From Flavobacteriaceae bacterium UBA3356 (GTDB lineage Bacteria; Bacteroidota; Bacteroidia; Flavobacteriales; Flavobacteriaceae): DNA of 64,000 nucleotides. The DNA is taken from assembly GCA_002360635.1 (NCBI GenBank), contig DEQW01000012.1:118969-182968 (forward strand). Direction: 5' to 3'. Positions 1-8,922 of the stretch are shown here, piece by piece. The notes under the pieces are model-generated. The model searched no databases and had not been told where the DNA came from. It saw nothing but the letters and a program-made list of their open reading frames with translations. Every line of letters begins with the position of its first letter. The stretch's first letter is position 1. The translations under genes were made by a program, and so were the position numbers.

Positions 1-213
1 AAATCCCTCTAAAGCATATTGATAGTCACTTAGTTTTTTGTCGTTTTCAAAGCAATGGGCATCTGTTTCAGAAATACAACCTATATACGTATTATCCTTT
101 TTCACGGGAATATGTGTGTAGGTAAGGTTGTTAAAAGCTTTTTGTACTTCTTTAATAGTTGAAGAAATATCAAAAGGCGAAATATCTTCTAATATGTAAT
201 TTAACGTATCCAA
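1..213 (-). CDS. Probable CBS-domain protein, N-terminal part only (runs off the window)
   Basis: The reverse strand stays open from 213 to the window edge and reads (M)DTLNYILEDISPFDISSTI..., then a stretch ending ...THIPVKKDNTYIGCISETDAHCF. The VQKAF...HIPV...YIGCIS pattern is that of a CBS domain. No ATG is available: an in-frame TAA lies just upstream, so TTG at 213-211 is the best start, with ATT before it as an alternative. The gene is divergent from pdxJ; a CBS-domain gene beside pdxJ is common in Flavobacteriaceae. The ligand is unknown and the C-terminus is not in the window. Confidence 0.6.
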   Translation of the reverse strand, partial: MDTLNYILEDISPFDISSTIKEVQKAFNNLTYTHIPVKKDNTYIGCISETDAHCFENDKKLSDYQYALEGF

Positions 214-273
214 AATAGCTGTTTTTTATGCAAATTACTTAAAATATAAATGGAAAAGCCTCTCGAAGCTTTG

Positions 274-281
274 TATTTTTG
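274..281 (+). promoter_or_regulatory. Bacteroidota -7 element for pdxJ
   Basis: TATTTTTG matches the Bacteroidota consensus TAnnTTTG and lies 19 bp before the pdxJ ATG. No clear TTG is seen at -33. Confidence 0.5.
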
Positions 282-300
282 TTAATCTTAAACTAATAAA

Positions 301-1014
301 ATGACAAAATTAAGCGTAAATATTAACAAGATTGCCACCCTTAGAAATGCGCGGGGCGGTAATGTGCCAGATGTTTTGCAAGTAGCAAAAGATGTACAGG
401 CATTTGGGGCACAAGGAGTGACAATTCACCCCAGGCCCGACGAGCGCCATATTCGATATCAAGATGCGTACGACCTAAAGTCTATTGTAACAACCGAATA
501 TAATATTGAAGGAAACCCTATCAAAAAATTTACGGATATGGTATTGCAAATTAAACCTACTCAAGTAACGTTGGTTCCAGATGCGGTAGACGCTATAACT
601 TCAAATGCTGGTTGGGATACTGTGAAGCATAAAGATTATTTAGCTGAACTCATTTCAGAATTTAAGAACAACGGCATTCGAACCTCAATTTTTGTAGATC
701 CAAATTTAGATATGATTGAAGGGGCTGCAAAAACCGGTACCGATAGGATTGAGCTTTATACCGAAGCGTTTGCCGAGGCCTTTTCAAAAGACAACAAAAA
801 AGCCATAAAACCCTATGTAGATTGTGCACATCTCGCGCATCAACTGGATTTAGGGGTTAATGCCGGTCACGATCTTTCGCTCGAAAACATCAGGTTTTTT
901 AAAGAAAATGTACCGCATCTACAAGAGGTGTCTATTGGCCATGCTTTAATTTGCGAAGCTATTTACCAAGGCCTAGAACCTGTAATCAAACAATATTTAG
1001 AAAAATTGAAGTAA
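301..1014 (+). CDS. pdxJ: Pyridoxine 5'-phosphate synthase
   Basis: PdxJ condenses 1-deoxy-D-xylulose 5-phosphate with 3-amino-1-hydroxyacetone 1-phosphate to give pyridoxine 5'-phosphate, the last step of de novo vitamin B6 synthesis. The 237-residue cytosolic TIM-barrel protein is of normal length. The N-terminal LSVNINKIATLRNARGG and the phosphate/active-site signature TIHPRPDERHIR (H43, R45) are typical. VNAGHDLSLEN near residue 190 and IGHALI near 213 form the C-terminal phosphate-binding part. Its stop codon overlaps the ATG of the next gene by one base, so the two are probably co-transcribed. Confidence 0.97.
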   Translation: MTKLSVNINKIATLRNARGGNVPDVLQVAKDVQAFGAQGVTIHPRPDERHIRYQDAYDLKSIVTTEYNIEGNPIKKFTDMVLQIKPTQVTLVPDAVDAITSNAGWDTVKHKDYLAELISEFKNNGIRTSIFVDPNLDMIEGAAKTGTDRIELYTEAFAEAFSKDNKKAIKPYVDCAHLAHQLDLGVNAGHDLSLENIRFFKENVPHLQEVSIGHALICEAIYQGLEPVIKQYLEKLK

Positions 1015-1778
1015 TGGAATTACTACACGCACAAGTCCTGGGCGAAGGCAGCCCTTTTTTAATTCTTCACGGCTTTTTAGGAATGAGCGATAACTGGAAA
1101 ACTCTTGGCAATCGATTTGCAGAAGCTGGCTATCAAGTTCATCTTATAGATCAACGTAACCACGGCAGGAGCTTTCATGATAACGAACATAATTATAAAG
1201 TTATGGCCAAAGACGTGAAAAATTATTGTGACCATCATAACTTGGATAACATAATATTATTAGGTCATTCCATGGGTGGGAAAACAGCAATGCAATGTGC
1301 AACGATGTTTCCAGGGCTGGTTTCAAAATTAATTGTCGCCGATATTGCGCCAAAACAATATCCACAACACCATCAAGATATTTTAAAAGGATTGGCTTCA
1401 TTAGATTTTTCTGAAATAGAAAGCCGATCGCAAGCCGATAAAAAATTAGCTGAATATGTGAAAGAAAAAGGCGTACGTCAATTTCTGTTGAAGAATCTAT
1501 ATTGGAAAAATAAAGAAGAGTTGGCACTGCGAATGAACCTTCCTGTGTTAACTGAAAACATAGACGAAGTAGGAGAGCCATTGAACAAAGAAGCAATTTT
1601 TGATGGGGGCACCTTATTTTTAAGAGGAGATAAATCCGGATACATTCAGCAAATGGATGAAATAATAATAAAAAAGCATTTTCCAAAAGCCCATATTGGA
1701 ACCGTAAAAAATGCTGGACATTGGCTTCACGCAGAAAATCCTGAAGAATTTTATGAAAATGTTATGAATTTTTTATAA
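1014..1778 (+). CDS. Alpha/beta-fold hydrolase (YbfF/ABHD11-like esterase)
   Basis: This 254-residue alpha/beta hydrolase has the oxyanion-hole strand LILHGFLGMSDNW, the nucleophile elbow GHSMGG and a late histidine in NAGHWLHAENPEEF, which completes the Ser-His-Asp triad. The ATG at 1014 overlaps the pdxJ stop; an earlier in-frame ATG at 951 would lie inside pdxJ and is rejected. The closest family is the YbfF-type short-chain esterase/thioesterase, but the substrate cannot be read from sequence. Its coupling to pdxJ suggests shared transcription rather than a known shared pathway. Confidence 0.9.
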   Translation: MELLHAQVLGEGSPFLILHGFLGMSDNWKTLGNRFAEAGYQVHLIDQRNHGRSFHDNEHNYKVMAKDVKNYCDHHNLDNIILLGHSMGGKTAMQCATMFPGLVSKLIVADIAPKQYPQHHQDILKGLASLDFSEIESRSQADKKLAEYVKEKGVRQFLLKNLYWKNKEELALRMNLPVLTENIDEVGEPLNKEAIFDGGTLFLRGDKSGYIQQMDEIIIKKHFPKAHIGTVKNAGHWLHAENPEEFYENVMNFL

Positions 1779-1817
1779 CATTGTAAAGCGAATTTATTAT
1801 GTACGCATAATAAATTG

Positions 1818-1825
1818 TAAATTTG
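1818..1825 (+). promoter_or_regulatory. -7 element for the OmpP1/FadL gene
   Basis: TAAATTTG fits TAnnTTTG and lies 56 bp before the ATG at 1882. No good -33 TTG is seen at the usual distance. Confidence 0.4.
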
Positions 1826-1881
1826 TTACAATCATGCATTCTTTGATCAAAACAATAAAATTAATTTAACTCAAATCAATT

Positions 1882-3132
1882 ATGAAGAAACTAGTATTAC
1901 TTGCCGTATTTGCACTTGCTACGGCAGTGACCTATGCCGGCGGTTATCGTGTAAGCCTGCAAGGTAACAAAGCACTTGCTATGGGACATACAGGTGTTGC
2001 TGTGGTAAACAGTGCAGAAAGTGTGTTCTTTAACCCAGCAGGGTTGGTCTATTTAGAAAATAAATTAAGTATTTCGGCAGGTGTTAGTGGCGTATTCTCT
2101 AGCGTTGCCTATCAAAATGATACATTTGGTACGTATGCAGAGACCGATAATCCAATAAGTACACCTTTATATTTCTACGCTTCGTATCAAGCGACTGATT
2201 GGTTAGCTTTTGGCTTAGGTGTGTATACTCCTTACGGAAGTACAGTAGAGTACGAAGATGATTGGGCTGGTTCACACTTGGTGAATAATATCGATTTACA
2301 AGCTATTTTTATACAGCCTAGTGTCTCTTTTAAAATAAACGATAAATTTAGTGTTGGTGGTGGTCCTATTTATGTAACAGGCTCAGTAAACTTTAACCGA
2401 AATCTTTCAAGATCGCTAACCGATTTAGAAGGAAATCGTTCTGAAGTTACTATCGATGCTTCAGGAGTTAACAATTGGGGATGGACAGCAGGATTTATGT
2501 TCAACCCGACGGATAACCTAAGAATAGGGGCAAACTATCGTTCCGAAATTATCTTAGATGCAGAAGATGGCGATGCTGATTTTCAAAATGTGCCTAACTC
2601 TCCGTTAACACCATTTATTGACACTCAGTTTGATGCATCTTTACCTATGCCTGCTGAATTAACAGTAGGTTTAAGTTATGAGTTCTGTGAAAAATGGACT
2701 TTTGCTTTCGATTATAACCGAGCTTTTTGGGATGTATATGAATCGTTAAGCATTGATTTTGCAAACGCTCAGGTCCCAGATTCTGAAAATTTACGTAATT
2801 ATAAAAATGCCTCAACCTATCGTTTTGGTTTGCAGTATGATGTGACTGAAATGTTTACACTACGTGCAGGATACTATTTTGATGAAACTCCTGTGCGTGA
2901 TGGATATTTTGCTCCAGAAACGCCAAGAAATGATAGTAGTGGATATACAGCAGGTTTAACTGTTAATGTAGGAGATCATTTTCAAATAGATGCTTCTTTC
3001 TTATACTTACACTTTAAAGAGGTTGACGCTTCGTATGACTATTATTTTGACCAAGGTGTTCGAGCCCCTTTTAGCGGAACTTATAAATCTAGCGCATTTG
3101 TGCCTGGACTAGGAGTATCTTACAAACTGTAA
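1882..3132 (+). CDS. OmpP1/FadL-family outer-membrane transporter
   Basis: This 416-residue protein starts with a signal peptide (MKKLVLLAVFALATAVTYA) followed by GGYRVSLQGNKALAMGHTGVA, the typical N-terminus of the OmpP1/FadL/TodX family, whose members form a 14-strand beta-barrel with an N-terminal plug and move long-chain fatty acids or other hydrophobic compounds across the outer membrane. Alternating aromatic and polar strands run through the rest, and the chain ends in a short beta-strand with terminal Leu (SYKL). The SGNH hydrolase lipoprotein starts 20 bp downstream, so a lipid-hydrolysis/uptake pair is likely. Confidence 0.9.
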   Translation: MKKLVLLAVFALATAVTYAGGYRVSLQGNKALAMGHTGVAVVNSAESVFFNPAGLVYLENKLSISAGVSGVFSSVAYQNDTFGTYAETDNPISTPLYFYASYQATDWLAFGLGVYTPYGSTVEYEDDWAGSHLVNNIDLQAIFIQPSVSFKINDKFSVGGGPIYVTGSVNFNRNLSRSLTDLEGNRSEVTIDASGVNNWGWTAGFMFNPTDNLRIGANYRSEIILDAEDGDADFQNVPNSPLTPFIDTQFDASLPMPAELTVGLSYEFCEKWTFAFDYNRAFWDVYESLSIDFANAQVPDSENLRNYKNASTYRFGLQYDVTEMFTLRAGYYFDETPVRDGYFAPETPRNDSSGYTAGLTVNVGDHFQIDASFLYLHFKEVDASYDYYFDQGVRAPFSGTYKSSAFVPGLGVSYKL

Positions 3133-3152
3133 TTGATAAAAAATTGAAAACA

Positions 3153-4679
3153 ATGAAAAATACTATAAATATATGTTTAGGCTTACTTGCCATAGGGTTT
3201 GTAAGTTGTGAGCCAGAATTTGATAACCCAGTCAATGAAGAAGGGTTTTACGATAGCGGAAGTGCAAACTTTTCAAATTATGTAGCCGTTGGTAACTCCT
3301 TAACTGCCGGTTTCGCTGATAATGCGCTTTATATTACAGGACAGCAAAATTCATATCCAAATATTTTAGCAGGACAATTTGATTTTGCTGGTGGCGGTGA
3401 GTTTACCCAACCTTTAATGAATGATAATTTAGGGGGCTTGCTTTTAAACGGAACCCAAATAGCTGATAATCGTTTAGTTCTTTCTGTTGGTGCTGGTGGA
3501 GAAAGAGCACCAGTAATTTTAGAAGGAACTCCAACGACAGAAATAACTAACGGGCCAACAGGTCCTTTCAACAACATGGGGATTCCTGGTGCAAAAAGTT
3601 TTCATTTAGTGGCTCCAGGTTATGGAAATGCTGCTGCAGTACCGACAGGAGCTGCAAATCCATACTATGCCCGTATAGCTACTAGCACCAATGCAACTGT
3701 ATTGGCTGATGCTGCATCTCAAAACCCAAGTTTTTTCTCACTGTGGATAGGGAATAACGATATTTTAAGCTATGCAACTTCTGGTGGCGTAGGTGAGGAT
3801 CAAACTGGAAATACAGATATTACAACTTATGGGCCTAATGACATTACAGATCCAAATGTATTTGCTTCAGTTTATAGTCAAGAAGTAAATGCTTTATCTG
3901 CAAGTGCATCTGGAGGTGCTTTAATTAATATTCCTGATGTAACATCAATTCCTTATTTTACTACAGTTCCTGCACAGGCTATTCCATTAGATGCTGCTAC
4001 TGCAGCTGCTGTAAATGCACAATTTGCGTTATATAATACACAGGTATTACCTGGATTGGTAGCTGCTAGTTTTATAACTCAAGAAGAAGCAGATGCAAGA
4101 ATGATAAGTTTTTCTGCAGGGCAAAACTTCCCGATTATGACAGATGACGATTTGACCGATGTTACACAGATTTTAATTGCACAAGGCTTGCCTGCAGATA
4201 CTGCGGAGCTTCTAGGGCAATTACGTCAAGTTAATAACGACGATTTAATTGTACTTCCAGCTTCGTCTATTCTCGGTACTGCACCAAACCCTGATATACC
4301 AACTAATATTGTTGGAGTTTCATTGCCATTAGGTGATGAGTTTGTTCTAACAAGTGTAGAGCAATCCCGTGTGGCTACTGCCTCAGCAGCTTATAATGCC
4401 ACTATACAAGGTATCGCAAGTGCAAACGACTTGGCCTTTGTAGATGCAAGAGCAGCATTAAACCAAGTGGCTCAAGGAGGAGTTGCTTACAATGGTGGAG
4501 TTTTAACCTCTACTTTTGCTACGGGAGGTGCTTTTTCGTTAGATGGAGTTCATCCAACACCTAGAGGCTATGCATACACAGCAAATGTTATGATAGATGC
4601 TATTAATGCAAAATATAATGCAACAATTCCTAAAGTTGAAATAGGGAATTATGCTACGATTACATTAACTAATAACTAG
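3153..4679 (+). CDS. SGNH/GDSL-hydrolase lipoprotein
   Basis: This 508-residue secreted lipoprotein has an SPII signal peptide with lipobox FVSC. Block I reads VAVGNSLTAGF (GNSL in place of GDSL), block III is WIGNNDIL, and block V is DGVHPTPRGYAY, giving the catalytic Ser, Asn and Asp-His of SGNH esterases/lipases. I chose ATG 3153 over an upstream in-frame TTG at 3144 because it gives the shorter, normal signal peptide. A large Ala/Thr/Gly-rich insertion separates blocks III and V. A perfect terminator follows. It probably releases fatty acids for the adjacent FadL-like porin (inference). Confidence 0.88.
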   Translation: MKNTINICLGLLAIGFVSCEPEFDNPVNEEGFYDSGSANFSNYVAVGNSLTAGFADNALYITGQQNSYPNILAGQFDFAGGGEFTQPLMNDNLGGLLLNGTQIADNRLVLSVGAGGERAPVILEGTPTTEITNGPTGPFNNMGIPGAKSFHLVAPGYGNAAAVPTGAANPYYARIATSTNATVLADAASQNPSFFSLWIGNNDILSYATSGGVGEDQTGNTDITTYGPNDITDPNVFASVYSQEVNALSASASGGALINIPDVTSIPYFTTVPAQAIPLDAATAAAVNAQFALYNTQVLPGLVAASFITQEEADARMISFSAGQNFPIMTDDDLTDVTQILIAQGLPADTAELLGQLRQVNNDDLIVLPASSILGTAPNPDIPTNIVGVSLPLGDEFVLTSVEQSRVATASAAYNATIQGIASANDLAFVDARAALNQVAQGGVAYNGGVLTSTFATGGAFSLDGVHPTPRGYAYTANVMIDAINAKYNATIPKVEIGNYATITLTNN

Positions 4680-4702
4680 TCGTTATTAAAAATACTAATT
4701 AG

Positions 4703-4738
4703 AAAAAACCGTTTCAGAAAAATCTGAAACGGTTTTTT
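4703..4738 (+). terminator. Rho-independent terminator
   Basis: A perfect 16-bp stem (AAAAAACCGTTTCAGA with its complement) closes an AAAA loop and ends in a T run. It follows the SGNH hydrolase gene by 23 bp. Confidence 0.92.
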
Positions 4739-4764
4739 TATCTTTATAGAAAACAAAAAATATT

Positions 4765-5109
4765 ATGAATACAATTCTCAAACTCCTATTAACAGCCGTC
4801 GCTGTTATAGTACTCGCAAAAATTCTACCTGGTGTGGCTGTTGAGGGCTATGTTTCTGCTGTTATTGTAGCTGTTGTAATTGCTTTATTACGGTTTATTG
4901 TAAAGCCAATTCTTGTAATTTTAACCCTTCCCGTTACTATTATTACCTTAGGACTTTTCTTGCTTATAATTAACGCCATCATAATTTTAATGGCAGATTA
5001 TTTTGTAGGTGGCTTTGCTGTGTCAAACATCTGGTGGGCACTGTTGTTTAGTCTTTTGCTTTCTTTTCTACAATCTATTTTGTTTTCACTTTTAGATGCT
5101 GAAAAATAA
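4765..5109 (+). CDS. Phage-holin-IV-like small membrane protein (YvlD type)
   Basis: This 114-residue, very hydrophobic protein has four predicted membrane segments (about 4-22, 28-45, 50-72 and 85-108). The KPILVILTLPVTIITLGLF segment is the hallmark of the mycobacterial-phage holin superfamily IV / YvlD family, which is widespread on bacterial chromosomes and whose role there is unclear. Nothing around it suggests a prophage, so the name does not imply lysis. It sits alone between a terminator and the tig promoter. Confidence 0.8.
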   Translation: MNTILKLLLTAVAVIVLAKILPGVAVEGYVSAVIVAVVIALLRFIVKPILVILTLPVTIITLGLFLLIINAIIILMADYFVGGFAVSNIWWALLFSLLLSFLQSILFSLLDAEK

Positions 5110-5134
5110 CGTATTGAAATACAGACAATACTAT

Positions 5135-5165
5135 TTGTCGGGTTGCTGAAATTATCTTATTTTTG
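5135..5165 (+). promoter_or_regulatory. tig promoter (TTG-N20-TATTTTTG)
   Basis: TTG at 5135-5137 and TATTTTTG at 5158-5165 have the 20-bp spacing expected for the Bacteroidota housekeeping sigma factor. A 9-bp inverted repeat, TCGGGTTGC (5138-5146) and GCAACCCGA (5165-5173), lies across the spacer and touches the -7 element. It could be an operator, or the terminator of the preceding gene. Confidence 0.65.
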
Positions 5166-5230
5166 CAACCCGAAATTTTAAGGAAAAAGGAAAAGATAAA
5201 ACGACCCTTAGAGGTAAATTTTTCAGAAAA

Positions 5231-6556
5231 ATGAACATTACAAAAAAAGACATTGATAATTTAAATGCTGTACTTACAGTAGAAATTTCAAAAGACGATT
5301 ACTCAGATAAGGTAGAATCCATTCTGAAAAACTATCGTAAAAACGCCAATATTCCTGGTTTTAGAAAAGGTCACGTACCTATGGGGATGGTTAAAAAACA
5401 ATACGGTACTGCTATATTGGTAGAAGAGGTAAACAAATTACTTCAGGATAATTTGCATAAATATTTAACCGAAGAAAAATTGGACGTATTAGGGAATCCA
5501 ATCCCTAAAAACGAGAAAGATGTAGATTGGAAGGCAGACGATTTCACGTTTGAGTTTGACCTTGGTCTTGCTCCGCAATTTGATGTGGATGTAAAGGGCA
5601 AAAAAGCCATAACACATTACAAGGTTGTTGCCGACGATAAAATGATTGACAATCAAGTGAAAACTATCCGCAAACAATACGGAAAGTTAATAGCTAAAGA
5701 TACAGTAGAAGACGGTGATGAAATTACAGGAACGTTTATTTCAGGTGAAAAAGATATAGACAATCCAGCTACTTTTAGCACGGAAGATATAAAAGGGAAA
5801 AAGCAATTGAAAGCGTTGAAAGAGGCTAAAATTGGTGATGTGGTTACCTTAAAAACAAAAGGACTGTTTAACGACGACCACGATAACCAAAAACATTTAG
5901 GCGTTTCTCATGATGATGCCCACGGATTGGATATAGAAGTTGATTTCAAAGTTGAAGAAATCAATACCCGCGAAATGGCAGAGCTAAACCAAGAGTTTTT
6001 TGATAAGCTGTTTGGTGAAGGTGTTGTTACTTCAGAAGAAGAATTAAAAGAGAAAATTAAAGAAGACGCTGAAAAGCAATTTGAGCAACAAAGCGATCAG
6101 AAATTATTGAACGATGTTGTTGAAAACTTGATCGAAAACACAAAATTCGATCTTCCTGATGAGTTTTTACAACGTTGGATTCAAGTTTCAGCTGAAAAAC
6201 CAATGACGGAAGAAGAAGCAAAAGCTGAATACGAGCGAAGCGAAAAAGGGTTGCGTTATCAATTAATTGAAGGAAAAATACGTAGCGAAAATGAAGCGTT
6301 GCAAGTTTCTTTCGATGAGTTGAAAGACCACAGCAAGCAAATGATCAAAGCACAGATGGCTCAGTTTGGGAATACTAACCCAAGCGATGAAGAGCTAGAC
6401 GGTATTGCTGCACGTATCCTTAGCAATGAAGAAGAAGTAAAACGTATGACTGAGCAGTTAAATACGACTAAGATGCTTCAGTACTTCAAAGAAAACACAA
6501 AACTGAAAGAAAAAGAAATTTCTTACGACGACTTCATAAAAGAAGCGTACTCATAA
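5231..6556 (+). CDS. tig: Trigger factor, ribosome-associated chaperone
   Basis: Trigger factor binds the ribosome exit tunnel and shields nascent chains. The 441-residue protein has the N-terminal ribosome-binding domain with the signature NIPGFRKGHVPMGMVKKQYG (the GFRxGxxP loop). A middle region follows that replaces a classical FKBP domain (KLIAKDTVEDGDEITGTF...) and is weak on FKBP active-site residues, as is usual in Bacteroidota. The helical C-terminal arm ends in ENTKLKEKEISYDDFIKEAYS. It stands directly upstream of clpP-clpX, the conserved tig-clpP-clpX order. Confidence 0.95.
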   Translation: MNITKKDIDNLNAVLTVEISKDDYSDKVESILKNYRKNANIPGFRKGHVPMGMVKKQYGTAILVEEVNKLLQDNLHKYLTEEKLDVLGNPIPKNEKDVDWKADDFTFEFDLGLAPQFDVDVKGKKAITHYKVVADDKMIDNQVKTIRKQYGKLIAKDTVEDGDEITGTFISGEKDIDNPATFSTEDIKGKKQLKALKEAKIGDVVTLKTKGLFNDDHDNQKHLGVSHDDAHGLDIEVDFKVEEINTREMAELNQEFFDKLFGEGVVTSEEELKEKIKEDAEKQFEQQSDQKLLNDVVENLIENTKFDLPDEFLQRWIQVSAEKPMTEEEAKAEYERSEKGLRYQLIEGKIRSENEALQVSFDELKDHSKQMIKAQMAQFGNTNPSDEELDGIAARILSNEEEVKRMTEQLNTTKMLQYFKENTKLKEKEISYDDFIKEAYS

Positions 6557-6577
6557 TTCAGTAAAAAAAAGGTATCT

Positions 6578-6614
6578 TTAGGCGTTGAATATATGGGTTC
6601 AACGCCTAATTTTG
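6578..6614 (+). promoter_or_regulatory. Stem-loop overlapping the clpP promoter
   Basis: A perfect 12-bp stem, TTAGGCGTTGAA (6578-6589) with TTCAACGCCTAA (6598-6609), has an 8-nt loop. TTG at 6585-6587 and TAATTTTG at 6607-6614 (spacing 19) form a housekeeping promoter inside the same structure. The hairpin may terminate tig while the DNA starts clpP transcription. Confidence 0.6.
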
Positions 6615-6638
6615 TTTAAAGAAAATAGATAAAAATTT

Positions 6639-7313
6639 ATGGACTACGGAAAAGAATTTAAAGACTTTGCTATAAAAGATCAAGGAGTAAGCAGTTTGTA
6701 TTACGATAAAATTGTAAGTAGTATGAACCCTGTAGGCCTTACCCCAAATATTATCGAAGAACGTCAAATGAATGCAGTAGCAATGGATGTTTTTTCACGT
6801 TTAATGATGGATCGTATTATCTTTCTTGGTACAGGTATAAGTGACCAAGTGGCTAACATAGTACAAGCACAATTATTGTTTTTAGAAAGTACAGATGCTT
6901 CTAAAGACATTCAAATTTATATTAATTCACCAGGTGGTAGTGTATATGCAGGCTTAGGTATTTACGATACCATGCAGTTTATAAAACCAAACGTGGCGAC
7001 AATTTGTACAGGAATGGCAGCTTCTATGGCCGCTGTATTATTGTGTGCTGGTGAAAAAGGAAAACGAAGTGGGTTGACACACTCTCGTGTAATGATTCAC
7101 CAACCATTAGGTGGTGCACAAGGGCAAGCAAGTGATATTGAAATTACAGCTCGTGAAATCATTACCTTAAAAGAAGAATTATATAAAATCATCGCCAAAC
7201 ATAGCGGTCAAGATTACGAAAAGGTATATGAAGATAGTGACCGCGATTATTGGATGAAAGCAGACAAAGCATTGGAATACGGAATGATCGATGAGATTCT
7301 TAGCCGTAACTAA
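6639..7313 (+). CDS. clpP: ATP-dependent Clp protease proteolytic subunit
   Basis: ClpP forms the two-ring serine protease chamber that degrades substrates unfolded by ClpX. The 224-residue sequence carries the nucleophile in GMAASMAAVLL (S129), the histidine in SRVMIHQPLGG (H154) and the family box INSPGGSVYAGLGIYDTM. The N-terminus is about 25 residues longer than in E. coli, consistent with a propeptide. clpX begins 36 bp downstream, forming the classical pair. Confidence 0.97.
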   Translation: MDYGKEFKDFAIKDQGVSSLYYDKIVSSMNPVGLTPNIIEERQMNAVAMDVFSRLMMDRIIFLGTGISDQVANIVQAQLLFLESTDASKDIQIYINSPGGSVYAGLGIYDTMQFIKPNVATICTGMAASMAAVLLCAGEKGKRSGLTHSRVMIHQPLGGAQGQASDIEITAREIITLKEELYKIIAKHSGQDYEKVYEDSDRDYWMKADKALEYGMIDEILSRN

Positions 7314-7349
7314 GCAGCGCTTTATTAATGAATTTGAAAAATAACTAAA

Positions 7350-8585
7350 ATGTCGAAAGAAGAAGGATTAGAATGTTCCTTTTGTGGACGAAAAAAAGCT
7401 GAAACTAACTTGCTTATTGCTGGTCTAGATGCACACATTTGTGATCGCTGTATAGAACAAGCGCACGGTATTGTGGTTGAAGAAGCATTGCATTCATCAA
7501 ATAATGAAATTTCTAAGGATGTTATGCTTAAAAAGCCAACTACAATTAAGGCTTTTTTAGATGACTATGTAATTGGACAGGAGAATACCAAAAAAGTGAT
7601 GTCTGTTGCAGTATATAATCACTATAAGCGATTATTACAGCCAAAGACTGATGATGATATCGAAATACAAAAAAGTAACATCATTATTGTTGGTGAAACA
7701 GGAACCGGTAAAACCCTAGTTGCTAAAACCGTAGCGAGAATGTTAAATGTTCCATTAGCAATTGTAGATGCAACAGTATTGACCGAAGCAGGATACGTGG
7801 GAGAAGATGTAGAAAGCATATTAACCCGTTTATTGCAAGCAGCCGATTACAACCTAGAAAAAGCTCAAAACGGAATTGTTTTTATAGATGAAATCGATAA
7901 AATAGCCCGTAAGAGTGATAATCCATCCATTACACGAGATGTTAGTGGAGAAGGAGTGCAACAAGCTTTATTAAAATTGTTGGAAGGAACTACCGTAAAC
8001 GTGCCGCCAAAAGGAGGTCGTAAGCACCCAGATCAGAAATTTATTGAAGTAAATACAGAAAACATCTTATTTATTGCGGGAGGAGCTTTTGATGGTATTG
8101 AAAAGAAAATTTCAAAACGATTAAATCTACAAGCGGTTGGTTTCAGTGCTTCAAAAAAAGAAGACTCTTTAGAGCGAAATAACCTATTGCGTTATATTAT
8201 CCCTAAAGATTTAAAAGACTTTGGTCTTATCCCAGAGATAATTGGTCGTCTTCCGGTATTAACGTATATGAATCCATTGGACAAAGGAGCATTGCGAGCT
8301 ATTCTAACCGAACCTAAAAACGCCATTGTAAAACAATATGAAAAGTTGTTTGAAATGGACGATATTGAATTGGTTATTACAGAAGAGGCTCTCGACTTTA
8401 TAGTGGAAAAAGCTGTAGAATATAAGTTAGGAGCTAGAGGGCTACGTTCCCTTTGCGAAGCTGTTTTGACCGATGCCATGTTTGAATTGCCAGGTACCGA
8501 TAATAAAGAACTGCACGTAGACAAAGAATATGCTGAAGCGAAATTAAACAAATCGACCATTAAAAAGTTGAAAGCGGTTTCTTAA
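7350..8585 (+). CDS. clpX: ATP-dependent Clp protease ATP-binding subunit ClpX
   Basis: ClpX is the hexameric AAA+ unfoldase partner of ClpP. The 411-residue protein starts with the zinc-binding domain (C9, C12, C31, C34), which recognises adaptors. Walker A is GETGTGKT (115-122), Walker B is IVFIDEID (176-183), and the sensor-II arginine lies in YKLGARGLRSLCE. The RKHPDQKFIEVNTENILFIAGGAFDG block is characteristic of ClpX. It ends at a strong terminator. Confidence 0.97.
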   Translation: MSKEEGLECSFCGRKKAETNLLIAGLDAHICDRCIEQAHGIVVEEALHSSNNEISKDVMLKKPTTIKAFLDDYVIGQENTKKVMSVAVYNHYKRLLQPKTDDDIEIQKSNIIIVGETGTGKTLVAKTVARMLNVPLAIVDATVLTEAGYVGEDVESILTRLLQAADYNLEKAQNGIVFIDEIDKIARKSDNPSITRDVSGEGVQQALLKLLEGTTVNVPPKGGRKHPDQKFIEVNTENILFIAGGAFDGIEKKISKRLNLQAVGFSASKKEDSLERNNLLRYIIPKDLKDFGLIPEIIGRLPVLTYMNPLDKGALRAILTEPKNAIVKQYEKLFEMDDIELVITEEALDFIVEKAVEYKLGARGLRSLCEAVLTDAMFELPGTDNKELHVDKEYAEAKLNKSTIKKLKAVS

Positions 8586-8612
8586 GTTTTTTAGTACATA
8601 TTTAAAAATAAC

Positions 8613-8646
8613 AAAGCCCCGAAGAAACTACGCTTCGGGGCTTTTT
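8613..8646. terminator. Bidirectional terminator after clpX
   Basis: AAAGCCCCGAAG (8613-8624) pairs perfectly with CTTCGGGGCTTT (8633-8644), flanked by A and T runs. It lies between convergent clpX and the small lipoprotein gene, so it can serve both. Confidence 0.9.
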
Positions 8647-8677
8647 ACTAACTTAAACTAATCTATGTAAAATAAAA

Positions 8678-8863
8678 TTATGGTGTTGCAATAACAGTTT
8701 TATTCTTCTTATGAAGAATTTTTTGTTGCATCACTTCTTTTTTGTTTTTCAAGGTATAACCAGCAACTTCATTCCCGTTATCTTTAACAGAAACTGCGGT
8801 TGCACAAGATGCGGTTGAAAGGATAAGAAATGTTCCTAATACTATGAATGCTATTTTTTTCAT
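8678..8863 (-). CDS. Small lipoprotein of unknown function
   Basis: This 61-residue protein has an SPII signal peptide with lipobox STASC. The mature part is short, basic and polar (VKDNGNEVAGYTLKNKKEVMQQKILHKKNKTVI). I do not recognise a family. An upstream promoter on the same strand and a downstream terminator support it as a real gene. Confidence 0.7.
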   Translation of the reverse strand: MKKIAFIVLGTFLILSTASCATAVSVKDNGNEVAGYTLKNKKEVMQQKILHKKNKTVIATP

Positions 8864-8891
8864 TGTTGCTTACTAAGCTATTTATTTAGTA

Positions 8892-8922
8892 CAAACCTAC
8901 ACTGTAAGAAAAATAGTACCAA
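8892..8922 (-). promoter_or_regulatory. Promoter of the small lipoprotein gene
   Basis: On the minus strand, TAGGTTTG (8899-8892) fits TAnnTTTG, and TTG at 8922-8920 lies 20 bp upstream of it. The transcript would start about 20 bp before the ATG at 8863. Confidence 0.6.

Noticed and set aside
951..1013. Upstream ATG for the alpha/beta hydrolase
   Set aside because: It lies inside pdxJ. The ATG at 1014 overlaps the pdxJ stop and gives a normal N-terminus.
4765..5109. Holin-like gene as a sign of a prophage
   Set aside because: The YvlD/holin-IV family is common on chromosomes, and no phage genes are nearby.
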